A stretch of DNA of 64,000 nucleotides, taken from positions 101,820 to 165,819 of the forward strand of contig JAEUUY010000030.1 of NCBI GenBank assembly GCA_016787225.1, in the 5' to 3' direction. Shown here one piece after another: positions 53,117-61,321 of this stretch; position 1 is the first letter of the stretch, and each line of letters opens with the position of its first letter. The stretch is from Chitinophagales bacterium (GTDB lineage: Bacteria; Bacteroidota; Bacteroidia; Chitinophagales; JADJOU01). The notes below the pieces were generated by a model. It worked only from the letters and a program-made list of their open reading frames with translations. It did not search any database and was not told the origin of the DNA. Position numbers and translations under genes: made by a program.

Positions 53117-55951
53117 ATGAAGTTTGAACAACGCCATATTGGCATTTCCTCAACAGAGCACGATGCTCTTCTCAAAGAAATAAAAGTACAAAGCCTCGAC
53201 CAGCTCATATCGGAAACGGTACCTTCAAAATTAATTAATCGCAATGGTCTTCAAGTGGGCGAACCTATGTCAGAACAAGAATATCTTCTCCACATCAAGG
53301 AATTAGGTAAGAAAAATAAACCATTCAAATCGTATATCGGAATGGGGTATTATGATACCATCACCCCTTCTGTCATACTGAGAAATATTTTTGAAAATCC
53401 AGGATGGTACACGCAATACACGCCTTATCAGGCAGAAATTTCACAGGGCAGGTTAGAATCTCTTCTTAATTATCAGACCATGATTAGTGATTTGACTGGT
53501 ATGCCTATAGCGAATGCTTCTTTGCTCGATGAATCTACCGCAGCAGCAGAAGCCATGTATATGTTTTATAATGCTAAGAATAAATCTGAGGTTATAGCCA
53601 ATAAGTTCTTAGTGGATAATTCAGTGTTTCCTCAAACCAAGGCTGTGCTAAAAACGAAGGCAGAGCATTTGGGAATAGAAATCATAGAACAATGCGTATA
53701 TCAAACAGAGTTTGATGCTTCCTATTTTGGGGTTTTGATTCAGAACCCAGCTATGGATGGCTTTATAGAGGATTTCTCGAAGAAAATAGCTGCACTCAAG
53801 TCTCAAGGAATCTATACAGCCATGATTTGCGATATCATGTCTCTCGTTTTGGTCAAATCTCCTGGCGAAATGGGGGCAGACTGCGCCGTAGGAAGCTCAC
53901 AGCGATTTGGAGTACCTATAGGATATGGTGGCCCTTACGCTGCCTTTTTCGCTACTACTGATGAGTTTAAGCGAAATATTCCAGGTAGAATTATAGGGGT
54001 GTCTAAGGATAGAAGAGGAAAAAATGCACTGCGTATGGCATTGCAAACTCGAGAGCAGCATATTCGTAGAGAAAAAGCAACATCTAATATTTGTACTGCC
54101 CAAGCCTTGTTGGCTAATATGGCAGCTATGTATGCCGTCTATCACGGTCCTGAAAATCTTAAAGCAATTGCATCTGATATTCATTCGAAAGCTGTTTGGA
54201 TAAAAAATGCCATAACAGAAATGGGAATTGATACTTCTCATTTGGGACAGTTCTTTGATACCATACGTTTTGATATCTCCGATACACAAAAACTAAAATC
54301 AATAGCCGAAGCGAACGAGATAAACTTTTTCTACAGCAACAACACGATAGGAATCACTATCAATGAAAATACGAGCAAAGCAGACTGTGAAAAAATTATC
54401 GAAGTTTTCAGTACATTTACTGGCAAGAAATCAACCGCTAAATTTCAATTAGCCTCTATATCGAAAGAATACTTGCGTTCGAGTAAAATATTGACCCATC
54501 CTATATTTAATAGTCATCATACAGAGACGAAAATGATGCGATATATCAAGAGTTTGGAAGATAAAGATTTGTCACTGACTAAATCGATGATACCGCTCGG
54601 TAGCTGCACCATGAAGTTGAATGCTGCGACAGAACTCATGCCATTGAGTTGGGAATATTTTAGCTCAATTCATCCATTTGCTCCGCTTGAACAAGCGGCT
54701 GGATATATCGAAATGCTAACTACATTAGAAAAAGATTTAGCGCACATCACAGGATTTGCTGCTACTTCACTACAACCAAACTCTGGTGCCCAAGGTGAAT
54801 ATGCTGGACTTATGGTCATAAGAGAATATCAAAAATCCATAGGACAAGGGCACCGAAATATATGCATTATTCCTAGTTCGGCTCATGGCACTAACCCAGC
54901 TAGTGCGGTTTTAGCAGGTTTAGAAGTCGTTGTCTCCCCTGCTGATGAAAATGGAAATATAAATTTAGATGATCTTCGAGCGAAGGCTGCACAATACAAA
55001 GATAGCTTGTGTGCACTTATGGTTACCTATCCTTCTACACATGGCATATTTGAAGATAGTATCATGGAAGTTTGTAAAATAATTCATGAACACGGAGGTC
55101 AAGTGTATATGGACGGAGCAAATATGAATGCGCAAGTAGGCATTACCAGTCCTGGGTTTATCGGTGCAGATGTTTGTCATTTGAATCTTCATAAGACTTT
55201 TGCTATCCCACATGGTGGAGGAGGTCCAGGCGTAGGTCCTATTTGTGTAGCTAGTCATTTGGCTCCATTTCTACCTACACATCCGCTAGTCAAAACAGGT
55301 GGCGAAAAAGCCACTCAGACTATATCAGCAGCACCTTATGGCTCCGCTAGTATTTGTTTGATTTCCTATGCATACATCAAAATGCTAGGCTCTGAAGGGT
55401 TAAGACAAGCAACGGAATACGCAATACTCAATGCGAATTATATCAAAACCAAGCTAGAAAAGCACTATCAAATACTCTACACAGGTGAGAATGGAAGAGT
55501 AGCGCATGAGCTCATAGTTGATTTCAGACCATTCAAACACACGTTAGGCGTAGAAGTAGAAGATGTAGCTAAGCGATTGATGGACTATGGCATTCATGCG
55601 CCTACCGTTTCCTTCCCTGTTGCTGGAACGCTTATGATAGAGCCTACAGAAAGTGAAGATAAAAAAGAATTAGATAGATTGATAGATGCCTTGATAGCTA
55701 TTAGAGGTGAAATAGCAGAAATAGAGAAAGGAACCTATCCAAAAGATAACAATCCGCTCAAAAATGCTCCCCATACGGCTGAAGAAGCACTTTGTGGAGA
55801 GTGGACCTTCCCGTATAGCCGCGAACTCGCATTGTATCCAGTAGAAAGTTCTAAGAACGGAAAATTCTGGGTCAGCGTGAGCCGAGTGGACAACAGCTAT
55901 GGCGATAGGAATCTAGTGTGTAGTTGTTTGCCAATTGAGAATTATATATAA
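53117..55951 (+). CDS. gcvP: Glycine dehydrogenase (decarboxylating), P-protein
   Basis: A 944-residue PLP enzyme of the glycine cleavage system that decarboxylates glycine and passes the aminomethyl group to the lipoyl H-protein. It is the full-length fused form (not split gcvPA/gcvPB). The N-half contains YIGMGYYDTITPSVI, and SQRFGVPIGYGGPYAAFF. The C-half has MIPLGSCTMKLNA and the PLP-lysine block HLNLHKTFAIPHGGGGPG. The N-terminal RHIGIS start is family-typical. The plus-strand aminotransferase follows 32 bases later. Confidence 0.96.
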   Translation: MKFEQRHIGISSTEHDALLKEIKVQSLDQLISETVPSKLINRNGLQVGEPMSEQEYLLHIKELGKKNKPFKSYIGMGYYDTITPSVILRNIFENPGWYTQYTPYQAEISQGRLESLLNYQTMISDLTGMPIANASLLDESTAAAEAMYMFYNAKNKSEVIANKFLVDNSVFPQTKAVLKTKAEHLGIEIIEQCVYQTEFDASYFGVLIQNPAMDGFIEDFSKKIAALKSQGIYTAMICDIMSLVLVKSPGEMGADCAVGSSQRFGVPIGYGGPYAAFFATTDEFKRNIPGRIIGVSKDRRGKNALRMALQTREQHIRREKATSNICTAQALLANMAAMYAVYHGPENLKAIASDIHSKAVWIKNAITEMGIDTSHLGQFFDTIRFDISDTQKLKSIAEANEINFFYSNNTIGITINENTSKADCEKIIEVFSTFTGKKSTAKFQLASISKEYLRSSKILTHPIFNSHHTETKMMRYIKSLEDKDLSLTKSMIPLGSCTMKLNAATELMPLSWEYFSSIHPFAPLEQAAGYIEMLTTLEKDLAHITGFAATSLQPNSGAQGEYAGLMVIREYQKSIGQGHRNICIIPSSAHGTNPASAVLAGLEVVVSPADENGNINLDDLRAKAAQYKDSLCALMVTYPSTHGIFEDSIMEVCKIIHEHGGQVYMDGANMNAQVGITSPGFIGADVCHLNLHKTFAIPHGGGGPGVGPICVASHLAPFLPTHPLVKTGGEKATQTISAAPYGSASICLISYAYIKMLGSEGLRQATEYAILNANYIKTKLEKHYQILYTGENGRVAHELIVDFRPFKHTLGVEVEDVAKRLMDYGIHAPTVSFPVAGTLMIEPTESEDKKELDRLIDALIAIRGEIAEIEKGTYPKDNNPLKNAPHTAEEALCGEWTFPYSRELALYPVESSKNGKFWVSVSRVDNSYGDRNLVCSCLPIENYI

Positions 55952-55983
55952 TTTATTAGATAGCTGAGTAAAATTTTAATACC

Positions 55984-57180
55984 ATGCCTAAAATAAGCAA
56001 AAAAGGTGAATTGATGCCACCGAGCCCGATTAGAAAGCTCGTTCCTTATGCAACTGAAGCAAAAAAAAGAGGCACAAAAGTCATTCACCTCAATATAGGC
56101 CAGCCAGATATTGAGACACCGCAAGTAGTTCGTGATGCTATCAAAAATTTTGATTATAAAGTATTGTCGTATCTGAATAGCGAGGGTAGTGAGAAGTACC
56201 GTGTAAAACTAGTAGATTACTATAAGTCGGTAGGTGCAGACATTACTGCCTCTGAAATTATAGAAACGACAGGCGGCAGTGAAGCTTTACTTTTTGGCTT
56301 TATGGCTACGATGGATCCCGATGATGAAATCATCATACCTGAACCGTTTTATGCTAATTATAACGGATTCGCCACCGCAGGAAATATTAAGGTTGTTCCC
56401 ATAACATCCTCCATTGAAACTGGTTTCGCTCTACCTAGTATTGACGAGTTTGAAAAGAAGATAACCACTAAAACCAAAGCTATACTTATCTGTAATCCCA
56501 ATAATCCAACAGGTTATTTATATTCTAATGAAGAATTGGAACAGTTAAAGGATATCGTATTGAAGCATGATTTGTTTTTATTTGCGGATGAGGTATATAG
56601 AGAATTTGTATATGATGGCAAAGTACATACTTCTATTTTATCTATGCCAGAGCTGGCACAGAATGCTATAGTAGTAGATAGTATATCCAAGCGTTATTCT
56701 GCCTGTGGAGCTAGATTGGGGGCATTGATTACAAAAAATAAAGATGTACTAGCGACAGTTCTAAAATTTGCGCAAGCTAGATTGAGTAGCCCTACCTACA
56801 GCGAAGTAGCAGCAGAAGCAGCCTTAGATACCCCCTCTTCCTATTTTGAAGGAGTGAATAAAGAATATATCGCTAGAAGAAATTTACTAGTAGAATTACT
56901 CAATAAAATAGAAGGCGTCAAATGCCCTATGCCAGGTGGGGCTTTCTATGCTATGGCTCAATTACCGGTAAAAGATACCGACCATTTCTGTCAATGGATG
57001 TTGGAAAAATTTTCGCACAATGGTTCTACTGTGATGATGGCGCCAGCTGCTGGATTTTACGCCACGAAGGAACTAGGGAAGTCGGAAGTCAGAATCGCCT
57101 ATGTATTAGAATTGAGTGAAATCAAAGAAGCCGTCGAGTGCTTAGAGAAAGGATTGGAAGAGTATAGGAAATTGATGTGA
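55984..57180 (+). CDS. Class I/II PLP aminotransferase (aspartate-type)
   Basis: A 398-residue fold-type I aminotransferase. Visible are HLNIGQPDIETP, SEKYRVKLVDYY, the NPNNPTGYLY active-site block, ADEVYREFVYDG and the PLP-binding Lys within SISKRYSACGARLG. The ending KVRIAYVL equivalent is SEVRIAYVLE with substrate-binding Arg. The family includes aspartate, aromatic and related aminotransferases; the exact amino donor cannot be told by eye. It follows gcvP by 32 bases and may be co-transcribed. Confidence 0.9.
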   Translation: MPKISKKGELMPPSPIRKLVPYATEAKKRGTKVIHLNIGQPDIETPQVVRDAIKNFDYKVLSYLNSEGSEKYRVKLVDYYKSVGADITASEIIETTGGSEALLFGFMATMDPDDEIIIPEPFYANYNGFATAGNIKVVPITSSIETGFALPSIDEFEKKITTKTKAILICNPNNPTGYLYSNEELEQLKDIVLKHDLFLFADEVYREFVYDGKVHTSILSMPELAQNAIVVDSISKRYSACGARLGALITKNKDVLATVLKFAQARLSSPTYSEVAAEAALDTPSSYFEGVNKEYIARRNLLVELLNKIEGVKCPMPGGAFYAMAQLPVKDTDHFCQWMLEKFSHNGSTVMMAPAAGFYATKELGKSEVRIAYVLELSEIKEAVECLEKGLEEYRKLM

Positions 57181-57321
57181 TAATACGATAATTTGAAAAT
57201 GAAACAATTTGAAAATTTTGAAAAATCAAAATGTGAAGATGGTATAAAAAACTCCTTTATATATAGAGGCAACAAATATCCCATGCAGGAATCACATACT
57301 ATAATTATTGATTAAATCCTA

Positions 57322-57549
57322 ATGAAAAGAGCATTGTTTGTATTGATTATTTGTTTATTCAATTTGTCATTTTATGCTCAATGTGCTATGTGCAAAGCTG
57401 GTGCTGAGCAATCTTTAGAAAGAGGTTCTACGGCTGTGAATTGGATAAATTATGCCATAATATTTCTAATGAGTGTCCCGATGGTATTGCTTTTCAGCCT
57501 TTATATGTTATATAAATATAATAGTAAGAAAAATAAAGAAAAGCTATAG
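57322..57549 (+). CDS. Small exported/membrane protein with CAMCK motif
   Basis: A 75-residue protein. A signal-like helix (about 1-19) is followed by QCAMCKAGAEQSLERGST, which contains a Cys-Ala-Met-Cys pair, then a second helix (about 43-65) and a Lys/Asn-rich tail. Small proteins of this layout are frequent in Bacteroidota and have no assigned function. The CxxC pair could bind a metal or form a disulfide. It is followed by the bidirectional terminator at 57570-57595. Confidence 0.75.
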   Translation: MKRALFVLIICLFNLSFYAQCAMCKAGAEQSLERGSTAVNWINYAIIFLMSVPMVLLFSLYMLYKYNSKKNKEKL

Positions 57550-57569
57550 CTAAAAGCGACCTTAAAATG

Positions 57570-57595
57570 AAAAGCCCTCTTTTGGAGGGCCTTTT
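57570..57595. terminator. Bidirectional terminator between the small membrane gene and tRNA-Glu
   Basis: GCCCTC / GAGGGC stem with short loop, flanked by A-run and T-run. Serves the plus-strand small gene and, read in reverse, the minus-strand tRNA. Confidence 0.85.
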
Positions 57596-57596
57596 G

Positions 57597-57668
57597 TACA
57601 CCGTAGGGGAATCGAACCCCTGTTGCAAGAATGAAAATCTTGAGTCCTAACCCCTAGACGAACGGTGC
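57597..57668 (-). tRNA. tRNA-Glu (anticodon TTC)
   Basis: A 72-nucleotide cloverleaf. The minus strand begins GCACCGTTCGTCTAGG, contains the anticodon loop ATTTTCATT (anticodon TTC) and the T-arm GGGGTTCGAATCCCC, and ends ACGGTGTA. The 1-72 pair is G-U. No CCA is encoded. Its D- and T-arm sequence is typical of bacterial tRNA-Glu. A spacing-correct promoter lies at 57688-57717. Confidence 0.93.
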
Positions 57669-57687
57669 TTCTGCAAAATTGCGAGTG

Positions 57688-57717
57688 CAAAGATAATATT
57701 TAATTTTTTATATGCAA
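57688..57717 (-). promoter_or_regulatory. Full Bacteroidota sigma promoter of tRNA-Glu
   Basis: Minus strand reads TTG, 19 bases, then TATCTTTG, the exact spacing of the phylum's -33/-7 consensus. The box ends 19 bases before the tRNA 5' end. It is the only site in the window where both boxes and spacing agree. Confidence 0.8.
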
Positions 57718-57721
57718 GACT

Positions 57722-58798
57722 TTATTCTTGGATTTTTTTCCAAAGTATCATCGCTATTAATAGATAAAGAATATTGGGTAACCAAGCTGCCGTCATTACT
57801 CCCAAACTGGCTTTGAGAGCGAAGGAGTCTGAAAATTTGGCGATGATTTCATAAACAGAACCTAATGCTAATCCAAGCATCAAATGCATGCCTATACCTC
57901 CTCGAACCTTCTTAGAAGCAAGAATGACCCCAACTACAGTCAATAAAATAATCCCAAAACATTTTGATGTGCGCTTATGGTACTCTATCTCATACAGCTT
58001 TGCATCCGAACCTTGCTGCTTTAGCTGATTTATAAGCTGTTTTAACTCGTTTCGATTCAATTCTTGAATATGAGTCCAACGCTTGATAAGCAATGATGGA
58101 TCCAAATTAATCGGGTATTTTTTTGAATCTAGAATGTCAATTTTTTCCTTGCCATTCGGAAATGTTCTTATAAAAAGCTTTTCAAACGTCCAAATTTTGC
58201 TTAAAGTGTCATAAACAGCCTTATCAGCCATTACTTTTTCTAATAATTGACTATTTACAATTTTTTCTAAAGTAACATTATACGCAGTTTTAGCCAGATT
58301 ATCATAAACCCTTAAGTAGAAAAAGGTAGAATCATTTAACCGTTTATGAATATGTGCCTCTGAAGACTGTGATTGATAAGCGATATACTTGTTTTCAAAA
58401 GCTAATCTTTTTACATCGGAATATGGTATAATATAGTTAATTGCAAACCAAAAGAAAATAGCTAAAATTGTACTTGTTAAAATATATGGATACAATAGTC
58501 TAGTAAAACTCATACCACTGTTAAACATAGCTATGATCTCAGACCTACTAGACAATCGTGATGTAAAATAAATTACAGTAATAAAAACAAAGTATGGTCC
58601 CAATAAGCCAATTAAGTACGGGATAAAATAGATATAATATCCCATAAATACTTGATGGAATGTAAGGTCATATTGAACGAATTTATTCATTTTCTCCCCT
58701 AAATCTATAGTCATAGCGACAGATACAATGAGCAAGAGTGCGAAAATAAATCCTCCAAAAAATTGTTTTATTATATATCGATCAACAGTTTTAATCAT
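57722..58798 (-). CDS. LptF/LptG-family permease
   Basis: A 358-residue membrane protein of the YjgP/YjgQ family, permease half of the LPS-extracting ABC transporter. It starts DRYIIKQFFGGFIFALLLIV (about 5-30). It has three N-terminal helices, a periplasmic jellyroll (about 130-260) and three C-terminal helices with RTSKCFGIILLTVVGVILA and RGGIGMHLMLGLALG. Helix-turn AMFNSGMSFTRLLYPYIL is family-typical. LptB and the other permease are not in the window. It connects with the OstA-like protein as another LPS-transport component. Confidence 0.9.
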   Translation of the reverse strand: MIKTVDRYIIKQFFGGFIFALLLIVSVAMTIDLGEKMNKFVQYDLTFHQVFMGYYIYFIPYLIGLLGPYFVFITVIYFTSRLSSRSEIIAMFNSGMSFTRLLYPYILTSTILAIFFWFAINYIIPYSDVKRLAFENKYIAYQSQSSEAHIHKRLNDSTFFYLRVYDNLAKTAYNVTLEKIVNSQLLEKVMADKAVYDTLSKIWTFEKLFIRTFPNGKEKIDILDSKKYPINLDPSLLIKRWTHIQELNRNELKQLINQLKQQGSDAKLYEIEYHKRTSKCFGIILLTVVGVILASKKVRGGIGMHLMLGLALGSVYEIIAKFSDSFALKASLGVMTAAWLPNILYLLIAMILWKKIQE

Positions 58799-58814
58799 GG
58801 CTTATAGATAGCTA

Positions 58815-58822
58815 CAAATGTA
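58815..58822 (-). promoter_or_regulatory. -7 box TACATTTG for the LptF/G-like gene
   Basis: Minus-strand TACATTTG, 16 bases before the ATG at 58798; short leader implied. No -33 TTG seen. Confidence 0.4.
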
Positions 58823-58926
58823 CATAATAATTTCCTTTTGTTTGACTGTCTCACAAAAATTTATGGTGTCTTACGATAAATATTGATGATATGGATATAG
58901 AATTTATAAAATATTAAAAGGATATG

Positions 58927-58934
58927 TATATTTG
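58927..58934 (+). promoter_or_regulatory. -7 box TATATTTG for the MBL-fold gene
   Basis: TATATTTG lies inside the first codons of the longer reading frame (58924), so that frame's start is unlikely and the ATG at 58951 is preferred. Confidence 0.5.
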
Positions 58935-58950
58935 TGAAAATATCAAAGCG

Positions 58951-59787
58951 ATGCAAATTCATTCGATCGATGCAGGATTGTTTAAGCTAGATGGCGGTGC
59001 CATGTTTGGCGTAGTGCCAAAGACCATGTGGTCTAAACTCAATCCACCTGACAATAATAATCTTTGCACCTGGGCTATGCGCTGCTTGCTCATAGAACGT
59101 GATAATAAATTAATACTGATAGATACTGGTATGGGTACTAAGCAAGATGATAAATTTCGCTCGCATTTCCATCCGCATGGTGATGGAGATTTGGTAAAAT
59201 CAATTCAAAGCAAAGGATATGCTATTGAGGATATTACCGACGTTGTTTTGACTCATTTACATTTCGATCATTGTGGTGGTGCAATTTATCGCGATGGCGA
59301 CAAATTGCTTCCGCAGTTTAGAAACGCGCGCTATTGGAGTCATGAAACTCATTGGGACTGGGCTTTGACTCCTAATGATAGAGAGAAAGCTTCGTTTTTA
59401 AAAGAAAATATCTTACCGATTCAAGAACATGGGCAATTATCTTTCTTAGAGGCTGATAGTTTCAGTCATTGGGGCATTCAGTTCGATTTTGTCTATGGTC
59501 ATACGGAAGCTATGACGATTCCTTATATTGATTATAATGGCAAGACGATCGTATTCGCAGCGGACCTCATGCCATCATCCTACCATATTCCTATGCCTTA
59601 TGTTATGGCTTATGATATACGACCATTAGATACCCTGAATGAACGAGAAAAACTTTATCAAAATGTACTTGAAAAAAATGCATTCATTTTCTTTGAACAT
59701 GATCCAGAAAACGAATTAGGAAGTTTGAAAAAAAATGAACACGGTCGAATTGTACTAGACCAGTTAATCAAAATTTCTGATTTATAA
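58951..59787 (+). CDS. Metallo-beta-lactamase-fold hydrolase
   Basis: A 278-residue MBL-fold enzyme (start at MQIHSIDAG). The metal motif HxHxDH appears as THLHFDHCGG. Further metal ligands are likely His in VYGHTEAM, Asp in FAADLMPS and His in FFEHDPEN. The family hydrolyses esters, lactones or related bonds with two zinc or other metals; the substrate cannot be deduced. The longer start at 58924 would place the -7 box inside the coding sequence. It precedes the Mpo1-like gene by 9 bases, likely one transcript. Confidence 0.88.
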   Translation: MQIHSIDAGLFKLDGGAMFGVVPKTMWSKLNPPDNNNLCTWAMRCLLIERDNKLILIDTGMGTKQDDKFRSHFHPHGDGDLVKSIQSKGYAIEDITDVVLTHLHFDHCGGAIYRDGDKLLPQFRNARYWSHETHWDWALTPNDREKASFLKENILPIQEHGQLSFLEADSFSHWGIQFDFVYGHTEAMTIPYIDYNGKTIVFAADLMPSSYHIPMPYVMAYDIRPLDTLNEREKLYQNVLEKNAFIFFEHDPENELGSLKKNEHGRIVLDQLIKISDL

Positions 59788-59796
59788 TTTATATAT

Positions 59797-60249
59797 ATGA
59801 AGTCTCTCCATGAATGGCTGGCAGAATACGGCGAAAGCCACCAAAATAGAACGAACATTATTATACATAAGCTTTGTGTTCCGCTTATCTTTATCAGCAT
59901 ATATTTTATGCTATTTGCTATTCCTTTTCCTCTAGCTAAATCTATGTACTTAAATTGGGCAAATGTGGTTTATGTACTGGCTCTTGTTTTTTATTTTAAA
60001 TTGAATATGAAAGTGGGAATTGGTTTTTTAATCTTCGGTTTTTGTCTAGCTTTTTTTGCATTTTTAGCTTGGCTAATGTGGTTCTATACTTCTTCCCCAG
60101 CCATGTTCCGTTATTCCTTCATCATATTTGTCTTGGCATGGATAGGGCAATTTATCGGACATAAAATCGAAGGTAAAAAACCATCTTTTTTGAAAGATTT
60201 ACAGTTTCTATTGATAGGACCGATATGGGTAGTGTATCCGAAGCGTTAG
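59797..60249 (+). CDS. Mpo1/DUF962-family membrane protein
   Basis: A 150-residue protein with about four helices (about 28-47, 51-70, 72-98, 101-122). The family hallmarks are WLAEYGESHQNRTNIIIHKLCVP at the start and FVLAWIGQFIGHKIEGKKPSF near the end. These carry the conserved His residues that bind iron in yeast Mpo1, an alpha-oxidation dioxygenase acting on 2-hydroxy fatty acids. Catalysis in bacterial members is presumed, not shown. It is 9 bases after the MBL-fold gene. Confidence 0.88.
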   Translation: MKSLHEWLAEYGESHQNRTNIIIHKLCVPLIFISIYFMLFAIPFPLAKSMYLNWANVVYVLALVFYFKLNMKVGIGFLIFGFCLAFFAFLAWLMWFYTSSPAMFRYSFIIFVLAWIGQFIGHKIEGKKPSFLKDLQFLLIGPIWVVYPKR

Positions 60250-60269
60250 GCAAACAAGTATTTACTTAT

Positions 60270-60722
60270 TTATGTAGGATTTTTCAAACTAGCAATATCC
60301 ATTGCCACCACTTTTCTATCCTCTTCGTTTTGTATCTGTGAAAGTGAATTTTGAAGCAGTTGAAAATATTTTTGAAAGTTTTCTTGATCTTTCATTTTCA
60401 TATAGACCCTTGCCAGACATTCGTAGCCATAGCTCAAGTCAAAGTCCTTTAGGTTATGCTCCGTGGTCAATTCGTAGCAAAGTTTTGCATGGAACAATGC
60501 TTCCTCCAAATGGTTGAAATGAACATAAACACGGCTGCATATCCACTCGCCTCGTTGGAAATTGATAGGCTGTCCACATTGGTACCAATGCCAGGTAGAA
60601 GTATGCGCTAGACGGATAGCTTCTAACTCTTCTTCTTTGGAAGGTTTTTCCTTATCCAATATTTTCCAGATAGCATTGAAATTCTGGATAGCTAGATTCT
60701 TGTGTTCTTCGATTTTTATCAT
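60270..60722 (-). CDS. Uncharacterised helical, TPR-like protein
   Basis: A 150-residue soluble, all-helical protein I do not recognise. Conserved-looking elements are EAIRLAHTSTWHWYQCGQP, GEWICSRVYVHFNHLEEAL and YECLARVYMKMKDQENFQKY, which resembles a TPR-like helix pair. The His/Trp-rich HTSTWHWYQCG patch could bind a metal or ligand. It lies in tandem with the Nudix and purL genes on the minus strand and 11 bases after the Nudix CDS end. Confidence 0.7.
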   Translation of the reverse strand: MIKIEEHKNLAIQNFNAIWKILDKEKPSKEEELEAIRLAHTSTWHWYQCGQPINFQRGEWICSRVYVHFNHLEEALFHAKLCYELTTEHNLKDFDLSYGYECLARVYMKMKDQENFQKYFQLLQNSLSQIQNEEDRKVVAMDIASLKNPT

Positions 60723-60733
60723 TTCGACAACTT

Positions 60734-61312
60734 TTAAAAATTAAAGGCTGCGATAGCTAAATTCATATGGTCTTTATGCCACTGAATGCTTGAAACATCT
60801 TCTTTTTTTATCCACTTTATTTCGGAAGTTTCGCTAGACTCTTGAAAGTTTCCATCGATAATTTCGCCACAATATAAAATATGATAAGAAGTCACATATT
60901 CTTCTGAAGATTTAGGTAGGCGACAAAATACATCCACAACCTTTAATACATTTACTCGAAGATTTAATTCTTCCAAAATTTCTCTTTGAATGCAATCTAT
61001 AGCTGTTTCACCAATTTCTGCCCACCCACCAGGCAATTCCCAAAGCCCATCGTCTTTTCTTTTCGCAATTAAAATATTGTCTTCCTCCATAATAGCTATA
61101 TTCACACCTACTTTAGGAGTAATAAAATCTATTTTTTTAAATTGATTAGAAGCGTGCTTTTCAATATCTCCTACTTGAGTATAGGCTAATTCTACAAGGT
61201 CAAGAACTTTCTGATAACGGTCTTTATCATAGGAGTTTTTGGTATAAAACAATCCATTTCTACTTATAGCAGAAAGATTTTCTAAAAATGCTAGGAAATC
61301 ATTTGATTTCAA
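60734..61312 (-). CDS. Nudix hydrolase with N-terminal helical domain
   Basis: A 192-residue protein. An N-terminal helical segment (about 1-60) of the 'Nudix N-terminal' type precedes a Nudix domain (about 65-192). The Nudix box GGWAEIGETAIDCIQREILEEL is complete, with GELEEL-type Glu residues for metal binding. Nucleotide or sugar-nucleotide diphosphates are typical substrates. The start appears to be TTG at 61312, since no ATG is near. It lies 9 bases after the purL stop. Confidence 0.87.
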   Translation of the reverse strand: MKSNDFLAFLENLSAISRNGLFYTKNSYDKDRYQKVLDLVELAYTQVGDIEKHASNQFKKIDFITPKVGVNIAIMEEDNILIAKRKDDGLWELPGGWAEIGETAIDCIQREILEELNLRVNVLKVVDVFCRLPKSSEEYVTSYHILYCGEIIDGNFQESSETSEIKWIKKEDVSSIQWHKDHMNLAIAAFNF

Positions 61313-61321
61313 CGTACTTAC

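Noticed and set aside
53897..54289. A 130-codon minus-strand frame inside gcvP
   Set aside because: Antisense shadow of a conserved enzyme gene.
57199..57315. A 38-codon plus-strand frame beginning MKQFENFEKSK
   Set aside because: Sits in low-complexity TTTGAAAAT sequence typical of intergenic DNA, with no visible ribosome site or family match.
58924..58950. Upstream start for the MBL-fold gene
   Set aside because: It would put the TATATTTG promoter box within the coding sequence; ATG 58951 fits the family better.
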